Assembly (NCBI GenBank): GCA_949592205.1
Contig: CATIUR010000001.1
Location: 572,001 to 636,000, forward strand
Length of the DNA: 64,000 nt
DNA from: Helichrysum umbraculigerum
Taxonomy: Eukaryota > Streptophyta > Magnoliopsida > Asterales > Asteraceae
Reading direction: 5' to 3'
Position numbers and translations under genes: made by a program. This document shows, one piece after another, positions 30,345 through 41,597 of this stretch. Under the pieces are notes generated by a model. It had not been told where the DNA came from. It worked only from the letters and a program-made list of their open reading frames with translations, and searched no databases. Positions within the stretch are counted from its first letter, which is position 1. Each line of letters begins with the position of its first letter.

Positions 30345-31526
30345 TTATCCGCCTCTAGTGACAACAAGGATATCATCATAATCATAAGATGAATGATGAA
30401 TAGCTTTGCTAATCGCTTCTTCTCTTTGCTTCTCCTCAACTTTTAAAAACAATCTTTTAACATTATCCTCCATGTTTTTAATTAAATCGTTTGAAATTCT
30501 GAGCAAATAATCTATTTGGTTTTGAAAATCAACAATTTGTTTGTTTTTATTATTTTGCTCAACCATGAAGTTATTGAAAATTGTATTGTTTAGATGAGAA
30601 GACAATTGAGAAGAAGTAGAGGGTGTAGAGGGAACTAACAAATGAGAGATAGGTTGTTTGGATAACCGCTGAGTGAAATGTTTTGAATGAATGATTTGAT
30701 CAGTGGTTCCAGATGTGGCGAGAACATCTTCCTTGGGCTTCGAGCGTGAGAAAAGCCGTTGAGGTTGCTTCTTAGATCTGGAAGAGTCTTGCGTATCCTT
30801 AACAACTTTAGAGATGGATTCGAGTTGAGCTTTTAAAGTGTCGAACGCTTGAGTAGAAGTGTCTTTGTCTTCCGAGGTTGATTCATCAAACTCCAAGTCA
30901 TGTTGGTGCATCGTTATCCTCTCAATCAACTTCCAGGCTTCTTCTGAAGTATGTAGCATGAAATTTTCGGATGAAGCAGCATCGAGGGTTTGTTGGTGAT
31001 GAGGATTCAGACTGTTGTAGAATGTGCAGACCAGATTCGTTTCAGCCAACTGATGATTCGGACATCTTCCAAGCAGATTCTTAAAGCGTTCCCAAGCTGA
31101 GCTTAATGATTCAGTAGTTTCTTGACGAAAGTTAATGATTTCATTTTTGAGCTTGGTTTGTAGGGACGGAGGGAAAAACTTAGCTAAGAACTTAGTAGCC
31201 ATCTCCTCCCATGTATGAATCGAATTGGGTTCGAGTTCATAAAACCATGTATGAGCTCGGAAAGCTAAAGAATAAGGAAACAGGTGAAGTCGGGTGACTT
31301 TGACACTGGATCCGGTTTGTTCGAAAGAGTCGGAAAGGTTGATGAACTTGTTAAGATGGGCGTTTGGATTTTCAACTGAAAGACCATGAAACTGACACTG
31401 AGATTTAAGTAATTTAATGAAGTGTGGTCTGATTTCAATGGTTTCGTCGGTTGGTGATACGATTGGTCCTCCTCATCCCTCTAGCAGTGGTTGGGTTGAT
31501 GAGGCGAGAGTGATACGATTCGCCAT
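30345..31526 (-). pseudogene. gag: Athila-B gag with premature stops
   Basis: ATG at 31524-31526 (MANRITLASSTQPLLEG) is followed at codon 18 by TGA (31473-31475). The same frame then runs to TAA at 30345-30347. The capsid-like region is clear (RPHFIKLLKSQCQFHGLS, LFPYSLAFRAHTWFYELEP, SLSSAWERFKNLLGRCPNH, LNPHHQQTLDAASSENFM). A coiled segment with KNKQIVDFQNQIDYLL follows. I see no zinc knuckle. Start to pol stop is 1859 codons in one frame. Confidence 0.88.
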
Positions 31527-31696
31527 AACTAGTTTTAGAAGAAAATAGGGTTTTGGAAGGATAGGTTTAACTAAGGACGGGAAATTAAAAACTAACTAAC
31601 CTAGGGATAAAAACTGTAACTTCCGGATGATATTGATCTTTCGTAAGGATCGCTAAATAACTAAGATAACAAAATTCCTAAAATCGGTCGTTGTAG

Positions 31697-31714
31697 TCCC
31701 CGGCAGCGGCGCCA
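31697..31714 (-). promoter_or_regulatory. Athila-B primer binding site (tRNA-Asp type)
   Basis: The minus strand reads TGGCGCCGCTGCCGGGGA. It differs by one base from the Athila-A site (TGGCGCCGTTGCCGGGGA), which is complementary to the 3' end of plant tRNA-Asp. It lies 7 bases from the LTR edge at 31722. Confidence 0.85.
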
Positions 31715-31721
31715 AAAAGCT

Positions 31722-34172
31722 TGTCGTGCCTCCAGTGGTCGGACGGGTTTTAATCCGGTCGTTGAACCAACCAACCAGGATGCGCGGACAGGGTTTAAAA
31801 TTATAGAGCAGGGGAATCCTAAGTTGTATACTACTGACATACCTAAAAGGGCAGCAAGTGGTATGTATGACTCAGGTGTCGTTCTTCAAACTACAACGGG
31901 CATGGGAGTCTAGGAAGTTTTATTATCTTTGGAGATTCAGCTAGGGTTTTTAAAAGTTTTTGGATAGGTTTGGTTTTTATAACTAAATACTAATTTAAAT
32001 AAAGAAAATAAAACAAAAGAGGTTTGTACGGAGACTCGGTCAACAGAGGATAAGCGAGTGTTTACTATGATTTCGTTAAATGTTATTGATGAATAGTCAA
32101 GGGTAAGGCTACTAGATGTGATGACTAATCCGGAGAGGATATAAACATAATTAATGCAAAGTATTGTACCTATGACCGTTCCGCGGCTTCCATACGTTTG
32201 TACTCCACCAATTGGTGTTTTCAGCACTATACCGAGTAATAGGGCGTTTTACGGTTTTTCCATTACATTAATTAGGGTTCCACATTACTCTCGCAGATTT
32301 CCTATATCCGAATGAGCTACAACTACGAGCCTATTAAATATCTAACGTAGAGTTGTCCGCAATCAGATAAATAACATGTCACGTGGATAGCAGTTATAGA
32401 AGTCAGATACACCGGAAGTTCTCCCAAATGTACAGACCAATTTAACCGACGACTATCCTCGAATCCTGGTCCCCAGTCACAGTCATCAGAGATGTTTGTA
32501 TCGTAGCGTGAATTGTTGATTGAACAAGAACACGAACGGGGATAATCCCGCGGACCAAGTTGGGATAATCGGGCTAACGATCAGTTAAATTGTTCAGCAT
32601 TACAGATATAAATCATCACAACTATTCCATGCATGTTAATCTACTGTGTAAACCAATATTCTGTGTCTGAAAACCTAATTATACAGTTACTGATATGAAC
32701 CAGGAGGATAACTCTAGCATGCATCATTCCTAAGGCAACAATCAAACAAGAAAATGCAATAGGGTGACACATAACAGAACATCATAAACCTAAGCATAGC
32801 AGATAACCAATAATCAGATCATAGATATCCTGAAATTTCTCTCAAAGATATATAACAGATAAACACGAATCTAACCTATCTCTAATCCTACGCTCCGTGT
32901 CTCTTATGATTTGTTTCAACCTAGAGAACACAGCCATACCAAGTTCATTGATCATCAAGTATAGAATAGGTAGAGAACGTACCACTAGTAATTGGCCAAG
33001 TTCTAGCAGGAAGCTTCTAACCACAGCATAGGTTGGATAGATAAACATTCGAGATTCAGTTTATGAGTTCATACACAGTTTAAAGTAACACGGGCAGAGT
33101 AACAGCATGTCATAAACATATTGACTATTCTAACATAACTACATCATAGTAAACACAAAGAAATGTCTTGCCTAACATTACATATCTAGCATACAATCCT
33201 AAACAAGCATAAACAAAGCAACACATGTTTAAAACTGGAAAGTAAGAGATATATAAATAGAACCTGATACGAATTTATTACAGACAGATCTTCGTGAATA
33301 CAATGTCTTGGAGTGACTCCGTACAAAAGCTAAAAGCTACCTCTACCTAACTATCTCTCTAACTAGCTCAATTCTAGAGAGAGAAACTCTTCTAGAGAGA
33401 GAAACTAGAGAGAGAGTGTGATGTGTGTGAGAGAGAAAGTGTAGGGAGAGAATGAAAATGAGAGAAACGGTATGTTGGTGAAGTGAGGGGTGTCCACTAT
33501 TTATAGGCAAAGCATTAAATCGCACGTACAACTCACGAAGCAGCACGTACAAGCAAACGAAGCAGCATACGGGGGTGCAGGGGCCGTATACGGCCTTGTA
33601 AGGACCGTATACGGTGTAGTAAGGGCCGTATACGGTCTTACAAGGGCCGTATACGGTGTGTGGGGCCGTATACGGGCTCTGTCTGATTTCGTTCGTTGCT
33701 TAAAACGTCTGTATCTCCTTCGTTATGCGTCCGTTTGACTTGATTCTTTCGCCTTTGGTTTCGTAATTCCGTTACGCTTCTAATGATGTCAATCTCATAG
33801 AAATTGGATGTGTAGAGCTCAGGTGTAGCCGAAATGACTTTTAGTGGCTCTGAAAGTGCAGTGTCTTCTCCGTCCTTTGGCCGTTTCACTTGATTCCAGA
33901 TTTTTCCGTCTCGATTTTACCTATACAACAGATGGTAGAAATTAGGAGGTGTGCCTTGACAGGAAAATGAGGTCGGAAGAATCGACCTGTATTAAAATGC
34001 TGTGTTTTGTGCATTTTTAGAGTGTTTTCATTGATTTTTACCACAACGTCTACTTTTGAACCACTTTAGTGAATTTTAATAATTAATCAATGTTTTGGAA
34101 TGTTTTTACTAAAGAAAGGTCAAAAATGTGAGGAATAAAGCTTCTAAAAACATGACTTTTTACGTCACATCA
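31722..34172 (-). repeat. Athila-B 5' LTR
   Basis: 2451 bp, TG...CA, matching 20649-23096. TATA box at 33496-33507. Five perfect CCGTATACGG palindromes at 33584, 33605, 33626, 33647 and 33666 (spacings 21, 21, 21, 19). The last one, decayed in the 3' LTR, is intact here. Confidence 0.95.
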
Positions 34173-34177
34173 CCAAG

Positions 34178-34693
34178 TATATAGATATCCAAAGCACACA
34201 TTTTTAAACGAGTTCGAGCATAATACACATATTGACATACAAGTCATGTTATCAGATTAAGCATTAGTATCTCATGTATGTTCACATAAATATATGTAAG
34301 TACCTTAAATGCTTGAAACATGTGTGTAAGATGACTAAGGCTCCTAATCTTTAGTAGGTTTCCATGTTTGTGAGTGAAGGGATATTAAGAACTTTAGATA
34401 ATGGTGAAAAATAGATGTTGCAATAAAGTTCAAACAAGTGGGAGTAGGAAGTTTTAAGGTTTTGACAAAAATTTGACTCTCAATGAAGTAATTTCGCAAA
34501 CCATCCTTTTTGTTCATAAAAAAATAAAGAAAACTTGGAACAATTCATTTTAGGGATCATTCTCTACTTATTTAGGTTAGTTTATGACTTATCCTAAATT
34601 AACTACTATTATGACTTACTAAAACTACGTTAGACACGGGTTGCCTCCCGAGAAGCGCTTGTTTTTGTTCGAGTCTCTAGCTTGACTCTAACA
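34178..34693 (-). other. Athila-A internal region resuming after Athila-B, non-coding
   Basis: No gene is seen. TTTTTAAACGAGTTCGAGCATAAT at the start resembles 19427-19450 of the same element. The motif GGGTTGCCTCCCGAGAAGCGC at 34636-34656 matches the region just after the pol stop of Athila-B (about 25883), so it marks where pol would have ended. Confidence 0.6.
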
Positions 34694-35143
34694 CTATTTA
34701 TCAGGCAATCCTAGCGGCTTCCTTGCATCCATTAGTAGACACAAGTGGTAATATTGGTACATACCTAACAGTTTAAGGAAAGTTAAGGTCACGGGATGTC
34801 CAATATGAGGAGATGATTCAAAGTAAGGGAATTGTTCTACCGGAGGTATAACAAATCTCTCAACTTCTAATACCTCCTGGGGTCGGGTTGACAGAATGGG
34901 TTGGTCAGAGGTGTCCATATCACTCCATGACGTATACGTCATTATGTGGTGGAGAGATGGTTTGTAGGGCAACCCTAACGCAAAACCCACCTTGCTTCCT
35001 ATGGTCTTTTGGTCAATGATAATGTTGTACTCTAGGCATGGAGGTGGGACATTATCTGTTGACGTCTCCAATCTCGTAACAACATTCTCATTGACTACTT
35101 GGGTAACGGGTTCAATTAGATCACTGCTTAGAGTTGAGTGCAA
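34694..35143 (-). CDS. Athila-A small ORF, 149 aa, unknown
   Basis: An open frame starting MHSTLSSDLIEP and ending at 34694, just before the conserved post-pol motif. It contains NVPPPCLEYNIIIDQKTIGSKVGF and PVEQFPYFESSPHIGHPVTL. I do not recognise a retroviral enzyme motif. It may be a remnant of gag/pol flanking sequence or an element-specific protein. It lies in another frame than the zinc-finger ORF upstream. Confidence 0.4.
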   Translation of the reverse strand: MHSTLSSDLIEPVTQVVNENVVTRLETSTDNVPPPCLEYNIIIDQKTIGSKVGFALGLPYKPSLHHIMTYTSWSDMDTSDQPILSTRPQEVLEVERFVIPPVEQFPYFESSPHIGHPVTLTFLKLLGMYQYYHLCLLMDARKPLGLPDK

Positions 35144-35159
35144 GTCTATGTTGAGTGTA

Positions 35160-35393
35160 TTAGATGTGGAGTGTGGGGTTGACTTCGAATGATAAAGATT
35201 GAGATTGATGTTGAGTGGGGCTATAGGGGTTTGATTGAGAATCTAAGTGTCCTATGGCTAACATCGTATGTCCCTCACATTCTCCGTCAAAGTGGGGAAC
35301 ACCGCATATCCTACATCCAATTTGAATTATTTGAGCAAGACTTTGCAATTGATCTATTATTGTTTCTACCCAAGTATTCAGTAAAGACGACAT
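35160..35393 (-). pseudogene. gag: Athila-A gag remnant with CCHC-like finger
   Basis: A 77-aa frame starting about 160 bp after the primer site. It contains CRICGVPHFDGEC, with spacing CX2CX3HX4C, the pattern I know from Athila Gag (CETCGGPH-type). A Ser/Gln-rich tail follows. No capsid domain is present, so this is a strongly shortened gag. It may matter for packaging of this non-autonomous element, which is inference. Confidence 0.5.
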
Positions 35394-35553
35394 TTGAAGA
35401 AGGTTTAAGAATTATATTTGAGGTGAGAAGTGTTTTAAATCTAAACTAAGCTAAGCTAAGCTAATCTAATCTAACTACGCTATTCTACGGGAAAAAAGTA
35501 AAGGGATAACTTAAAAACTAATTTATCTAAACAGGCTCCGAATCATACTACCG

Positions 35554-35571
35554 TCCCCGGCAACGGCGCCA
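35554..35571 (-). promoter_or_regulatory. Athila-A primer binding site (tRNA-Asp)
   Basis: The minus strand TGGCGCCGTTGCCGGGGA is complementary to the 3' end of tRNA-Asp, as is usual in Athila. It lies 6 bases from the LTR start at 35578. Confidence 0.88.
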
Positions 35572-35577
35572 AAAACT

Positions 35578-36185
35578 TGACGCGCACCCAGCGGTCGATT
35601 CAGGAATTGCTTCCTATCGTTGCAGACCTTTCCACTAGGCGCGGCGTCAGGTGGTAGTTTTAAATTTATAATAGTCGGGGGAGCCTAAACCTCCGTACTA
35701 CCTATTGGTACTGGTACGAATACCTTGATACGAGTATGCGGTAAGGATGATCCAGGGTCGTTCCTCACGACGGTAGAATTGAAACAGAGCTCGTTCCGAT
35801 AAACTAACTTTCAAGCTAGGGTTTGAATAAGTGGATAGGTGATTGTTTTTGGTTTTTATCTAGTTAAACTACTAAAACTTATAAAGCATAAAAGTAAAGG
35901 GAGACTAGCATATGTAACACCTAAGGATAACAAAGACGTGGTTCACCATGATTTAGGATAGTGTATGTGCAGAGATGATGATTATATGGGGACACATTCA
36001 GTTGACAAACAAATAAACTTAGGTGTAAACACTAGGACCCTACTTATTTAGTTCCGGTTCTAAATTAGTATGTCACTGAGTACCTAGGTTATGGTGATTC
36101 TGATCAGAACAGGTTGCTCAACCCCCCAACACTGCCCTTGTGATGGTACAGTGACCCTTGCTCAACTACCCTGTTACGAAATAGT
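35578..36185 (-). repeat. Athila-A 5' LTR, inner part
   Basis: Begins TGACGCGCACCC next to the primer site and is interrupted at 36185 by Copia-2. ATAGT at 36181-36185 is repeated at 54066-54070. Together with 54071-56173 the LTR is about 2.71 kb. Confidence 0.9.
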
Positions 36186-36593
36186 TGTTGGTACATGTTT
36201 GTGTCTGTCAGTTAGTCTAGCTCGTAGTTTGTAATTAGAATTAGTTTTCCTGATTCCTGCGACGTTGGCTGTAACGTCGCAGGTGCGACGTCAGGTATTG
36301 GGCCTGCGACGTAGTCAACGTCGCATGGGCTTGGGCCTGCGACGTCGTGAGCGACGTCGCAGGTGCCAGAGTTTGTATAAATTCGTATTTTCGTTTTCAG
36401 TTTAGGGTTGACGAAACCCTAAACGCCATTTGTCGAAATCCCTGTAATCTGATCGATTATAAATCAATATAATACGTTTCATTTGATAATTATTGCGTAT
36501 TGATTATTCGTGCGATTGTTTGATTAGTCAATTGTTGTTTCCGCCATCAATTGATCGACTCGGTTCGTACAGATCCAAGGTTAGGGACAAACA
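36186..36593 (+). repeat. Copia-2 5' LTR
   Basis: TG...CA, 408 bp. Array of GCGACGTC / GCGACGTAG motifs at 36258-36363 immediately upstream of a TATA box (TTGTATAAAT, 36374-36383). It is recognisably homologous to the Copia-1 LTR, but the arms are less regular and several palindromes have become GCGACGTCGC-like. Confidence 0.95.
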
Positions 36594-36595
36594 AC

Positions 36596-36607
36596 TGGTA
36601 TCAGAGC
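36596..36607 (+). promoter_or_regulatory. Copia-2 primer binding site (initiator Met tRNA)
   Basis: TGGTATCAGAGC two bases after the 5' LTR. Confidence 0.93.
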
Positions 36608-36822
36608 AGAAAGTGCTCATTTTTGGCGATTCGGATCGAGTTCGGGATAAAGCGACATGATTCTCATATTGTTTTGTGATTATTACGTTTATTTTTTTTT
36701 GTGTTTTTACAGGTGTTCGATCAATATTACTGGGATTATTGAAGGCTTTCGTCGTTCGACATTTGTGGTTTTGGTTTTAGGGTTAAAAATTCGTTTTTAG
36801 GGTTTTTTGGCCGCAGGTTTTC

Positions 36823-37139
36823 GCGTTTTGCGACGTTACCTGCGACATCATCTGCGACGTCGCTTGCGACGTTAGTGATTTGGACTTTAATTAGTCTGTG
36901 CGACGTACTGTTGCGACATCATCGGCGACGTCGCTATTTTGACTTTAATTAGTCTTTGCGACCTTGTGTTGCGACGTCTTGTTGCGACGCCGTGTGACTC
37001 TGCGACGTCCTCTGCGACGTCATCTGCGACGTGACTCTCAACGTCGCATATTTCTGATTCTTAATTGAATCCTTTGCTTTTTGCGACGTCACTATCGCCG
37101 TCGCATAATCTTTGTGCGACGTTATCATCAACGTCGCTA
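36823..37139 (+). repeat. Copia-2 leader array
   Basis: About twenty TGCGACGT-type motifs between primer site and gag, in the position of the Copia-1 hairpin array. Here most are single arms (TGCGACGTCATC, TGCGACATCATC), so the hairpin pairs of Copia-1 are largely lost or never formed. Confidence 0.7.
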
Positions 37140-37175
37140 ATATCATAAGGTTGTTTTTTCGATTAAGTAATTACA

Positions 37176-39108
37176 ATGGCAGCTGATAAAGAGGATATTA
37201 GAGGACTGAGAGAAATGATTAAACAAAGTAATGACATAGGTTCAAGTAATAAACCTCCACTATTTACTGCGGATATGGATTATGTATACTGGAGAGACCG
37301 TGTTGAACAATACATTGACTTTCACTGTCCAGAATTATGGGGACCATTACGTGAGCGTTATGTACCTCCATTAGCTGAAGGGGAATACCGTGGTATTCGT
37401 CCTGCTAAGACTTATAAAGCAATGTCTCCCGAGGAGAAGAAAGATTTTGATACTGAGAGAAAGTCATTTTCGATGATTAAAATGTGTTTAACCAAAGATG
37501 TTCTATGGCTTTTCAGAACTCATGAAACAGCATTTGATTTATGGAAGGCAATTGAAACTCGTTGTGGAGGAAATGATAAGTACAAGGAAGCCAAGCTCGA
37601 ACTAATTAAGAAACAGTACGATATCTTTGACATTCTTCCTAATGAAGACACAACTTCTTTATTCACTAGGTACTCACGGTTAGTTGGTGAGTTGTTTGAA
37701 GGGGGTTATACTTTTCCTCCTATTGAAGTCAATAAGAAGCTACTGGATGTGTTGCCGAGTTCTTGGGATGTTAAAGTTCAATTTTTAAAAGAAAATGAAG
37801 AACTTGCAAACATGTCTTTGGATACTTTGATAGGGGATCTTCAAGCTCACGCGATGGAGATTAAGAAGAAAGAAACAAGGTCTGGTGCGGCTGTTCAGAA
37901 TCCTAGTGTGTATGGTGTTCAACTTAACTTTGGAAAGACTCATGGATCTGGAGTGGCCTTCGTAACAAATACAAATGCTTCATCAACCTCTTCTTCTTCT
38001 TACGATGGGATTCATTCTGTTTTCATGTCTGGACCTTCTTCAAATCAACAACAGGTTCAAGTCTCACCTGCTATTCAGGAGCAAGCTGCCATTTACACAG
38101 CTTTCTTAAGCTCATACAAGGATTTGGTTACTCAACCGAATCTTACTTTGGAGCTGACTAAGGAAGACTATGCTCAGCTTGATGAAGATGATCTGGAGCA
38201 AATGGATCTAACTTGGAATGTGGCAATGATCACCCGAAGAATTCAAAAGTTTTTGTAGAGGACAGGGCGTAAGAGCTTGGAAGGTGACGGGAAGACTGGC
38301 TTCGGATTTAACAAGAGTAAGGTCCGATGTTACAATTGTCAAAACTTGGGTCATTTCGCTAGGGAATGCGAGAAACCCAAAATGCCAGCATCGGGATTCA
38401 CAACACCTTCTACTCCTCCAAAGACCAAAGAAATGGAAGTTACCAAGAAAGGGCCTGCTGATAATGCCCTGATTGTTTTCGAGCCCATAAGTCAGGATTG
38501 GACGGCTGTCTCCCAGCAATACCAACAGTGTTTGATGGCTCACATTGTGAATGAGGTACCTGATGAACCGTTAAATTGTATCTCATGCATTAAGTTAACT
38601 GAATCTCTAAAGGCATATCAGACAGACACCGTAGAGTTGAGGAAAAAGAATGAAAAACTAACCGAGTCAAATAATTTTTTAAAAGCTAATGAGAAACTTT
38701 ATGAAAAACATCTTGAGGCTCATCGGTTAGATACTCAGAAATATAAATCTAAGGTCTTTAGTCAAGAAGATGCCATTAAAAGCTATCTTGTTGAAATTGA
38801 ACTACTAAAGAAAGAACTTACAGATTTAAAAAATGAGTATGAGAATTATAAGAGTAAAATCTTAGGTTCAAATTCCTCAACGGTTGTCTTTAATGAAATT
38901 CTTAGCAAGCATGGTACTAGTGGGAAAAAGAATGAGGGATTGGGATACCACTCAGTCCCTCCTCCTACTACTCACTGTCCCCTGCCTGTTAAGGAAGGCT
39001 TTGAAGAGATTCCAGTTGATTGGTCAAAGCTTTACGGTATAAAAGCTAAAGATGCTAAAGAGACCAAACACAACAAACCGGCAAAGGAGAAAACCAAGCG
39101 GCCAGAGT
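37176..39108 (+). pseudogene. gag: Copia-2 gag, 5' part (nonsense mutation, then Tekay-1 insertion)
   Basis: Starts MAADKEDIRGL like Copia-1 gag and is about 90% similar by eye. TAG at 38256-38258 replaces the codon following KKFL-type sequence (IQKFL) where Copia-1 has Gln. The frame continues in phase with the first CCHC knuckle (CYNCQNLGHFAREC, about 38325-38370) and the coiled coil. It is cut at 39108 after RPE by Tekay-1, with reading into the LTR of that element to a stop at 39236. The second half is at 49656-50458. Confidence 0.93.
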
Positions 39109-40238
39109 GTGTAACACCCCCAAATTTAGTGATGTGCGGAAGCTTGATTTGGGTGTTACTAATCAATAACAAAGCACAAAGATATATAGTAAACGACTCT
39201 ATATGCGTCGTTTTAACAAAATATATTGATAATTGAAATGTTTACAACATTTAAAGTTTTACATAGCTCGAGTTTGAATAAAAGGAGATTTCAGTACATA
39301 AGAACTTGTACAAAATATACTAATGCAAGAAAATCTCAATCGTCTGTATGCTGACTCGAGCTAAAGTCCTGAAGCAGAAACATCCTACTGCTGGGTACCT
39401 GCGATATATGCTAAAAGGTCAGCTAGAAAGCTGGTGAGCTCACTGGTTTGAAATCAGTTAATATAGTATGAACCGCAAGATTTAAATAATGAATTGCATC
39501 CAGCAATTAAATAATGAATTGCATCCAGCAATTAAATGATAGTCATCGTGTATACAGCCATGAGCACATAGTTGAGCTTAACTCGAGGGCCGGGTCCCCT
39601 ATAGAGAATTCCGGGCGAGGTGCCTCCACGAATGCCTAATCCACATTCGTCTTCCCAAATATTAGTACGTTCGTTTACCCGGTTAGTGCTTGCTAACCCG
39701 AACGAGGTGGGTCAATCCTATATGGAACCATATACTAATATTCACGCTACAACGTATTAACAACTATGCTGACGGAGGACTTTAAAATGATTAGTTTCGA
39801 AAAACTCATGTAGTATATGAAATGTTTGTACTTGCGTTCACATGTAAAAGTTGAGCAATATATCACACCCCTGAGTAAAACAGTAAAAGAGGGGCTATGA
39901 GACTCACCTGAGTCTTATGAGTTTAACTTAATAAACTTGAGTTGATTAGCCGAGTATGAAGTCCAAAGACTTGTAACCTGAGGGTGTCCACGACACGCGA
40001 TGGTTATAAACATGATTGGGTATCTCAAAAGATCACCCTTGTAGTTGTAACACAACTATATATATGTCCAAATTATTACGATTTGGTTGATTTGTTAAGT
40101 GTTTGAAAACATGTATGGCCCGTTGGTGACGGATTTGTAATAATAATCTCAACTATTATTATTGTGATTTCGTGGCGTTTTACTTTGAAAAATGTGTTTT
40201 GATTGTGTTTTAGAAGCCGTTACGGAATCTAAGTACTG

Positions 40239-40326
40239 GGGTCCGGGGGCAGCGCCCCTGGTAGCGGGGTCCAAGGGGCGGCAGCCCCTGGCGGGGTCCA
40301 AGGGGCAGAGCCCCTGGCTGGGGTCG
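40239..40326 (-). repeat. Tekay-1 LTR GC-rich palindromes
   Basis: Three repeats of the type GGGGCAGCGCCCCTGG / GGGGCGGCAGCCCCTGG / GGGGCAGAGCCCCTGG, joined by CGGGGTCCAA. Each can fold back on itself. The same block is in the 5' LTR at 48271-48358. It is much more GC-rich than the surrounding LTR. Confidence 0.75.
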
Positions 40327-40406
40327 AGCTGGGATCTGAATTCGGGTAAAATCGAGTGATAAATTTCGAGTCTCGACACTTAGTAAAAATCTGAGTTTTC
40401 TGTGTT

Positions 40407-40694
40407 TTGCGACACAATATGCGACACAAAGGTTGTCATGCGACACAAGGGTTGTGTCGCATAGGAATGCGACACAATGTCTATGCGACACAAGGGTTGT
40501 GTCGCATAGATGCGAGATGCTGATTCAACAGCGACATAGTGATTGTGTCGTATGGTGTATGCGACATAGTGGTTGTGTCGCAGGACTTGCGACACTAATT
40601 ATCGGGTACGACACAAGGTGCGACACAGGGGCTTTTATACGACACAAATGCCAAAATACGACACAACATGCGACACAAGGCTTGTGTCGCATGG
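40407..40694 (-). repeat. Tekay-1 LTR hairpin array TGCGACACAA/TTGTGTCGCA
   Basis: About 15 GCGACA(C/T)A-type arms. Three perfect inverted pairs with 10-bp arms and 3-base centres start at 40439, 40484 and 40669. Copy in the 5' LTR at 48502-48789. On the minus strand a possible TATA box (CATATATATAG) is at about 40057-40068. A plus-strand CTATAAAATCG lies at about 40768, so strand use is unclear. Confidence 0.7.
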
Positions 40695-41563
40695 ATGAAC
40701 ATCAGCCCATAAAGTCCGGCTGTCAAGGTTTTTCCGGCCAAAAATCCGTTTTAAACTCTTTTTCAGGCTATAAAATCGTGTTCTATACATTGTAATGGAC
40801 ATATACAAGTGATAATAACAACTACAATTGAAAAATACTAAGAATCGAGAGATTTCGGGATTTTGTCGGAAACTTACAAATTGCCGAAATGAAAATCCGG
40901 AAAGATAGCGTTGTAGATCGTCGTGAGGTGGTCCTGAATCTCTAAAAATATTGATGATACGAGCGCGTATAATGGTGTTATTTGTCGATTTTGTGAGTTT
41001 GGTGTGTTTGGTGAGTTGAAAGAAAAAGAGAGGAAAAAGAGAGAGAAAAGGAGAAAGTGAAAGAAATGAGGAAAGAAAATGAGAAGTGGGAGGTTATCCT
41101 CACTTTTCGGTTTTCGCCCCGCGCTCCGCGTGGTGTTCGTTTTCTCCGTCTTTTAACTTTTAATAAATATTTTTCATATTAAATAATAAGTTTTAAAGTA
41201 AAATTTTATTACGCGATATTTTACTTAATCATTTTACTAATCGATATATATTTGAATTATAAAATGTGAGTTAGTTTGCTCGTTAAACATTTTTAATCGT
41301 GTAAGATTCGTTTGTACAAAACGAATTGAAATTTGATCATTATTAACATAATAATGTTACTTACTAAAATTTGTCACCAACATCCGTATTTAATTGAATC
41401 AAAATACATTCGATTTAAATTGCGTACGATTTAATCAAATCGCATTTTCGTATATATTCAACAATATATAATTCGATACATTAATTAGCCTACACAGAAC
41501 TAATTACATGTATTAACATATGATTAGGCACTAATTACTAGTCCTAATTTGGCGGGTGTTACA

Positions 41564-41578
41564 TTCTCCCCCTGTTAG
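41564..41578 (-). promoter_or_regulatory. Tekay-1 polypurine tract
   Basis: The minus strand reads AACAGGGGGAGAA immediately before the 3' LTR. Confidence 0.85.
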
Positions 41579-41597
41579 AAGAATTTCATCCCGAAAT

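Larger units (their letters stand above)
20649..34172 (-). mobile_element. Athila-B: full-length Athila-type Gypsy element
   Basis: A 13.5-kb minus-strand element with LTRs of 2448 and 2451 bp, TSD CCAAG (20644-20648 and 34173-34177) and tRNA-Asp-type primer site. It has a single gag-pro-pol frame broken by three stops, plus a small ORF after pol. The RT motif FMDDFSVFGDSF and protease motif DLGASVNLMPY are typical of the Athila clade. The LTRs are nearly identical with scattered substitutions, so insertion is fairly recent, later than Athila-A. Confidence 0.95.
39110..41563 (-). repeat. Tekay-1 3' LTR
   Basis: 2454 bp, matching 47145-49649. It lacks about 59 bp present at about 48366-48424 of the other LTR; a CTG repeat at the junction suggests microhomology deletion. 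It has 9 bp extra near 41000. Confidence 0.93.

Noticed and set aside
40149..40595. Frames with repeats such as CRIDIVSHSYATQPLC in the Tekay-1 LTR.
   Set aside because: They are translations of the TGCGACACAA arms in an LTR and occur in several frames and on both strands.
40407..40694. Regular short repeats with spacers that resemble a CRISPR array.
   Set aside because: Repeats are of uneven length and spacing, form inverted pairs, and lie inside both LTRs of a plant retrotransposon.
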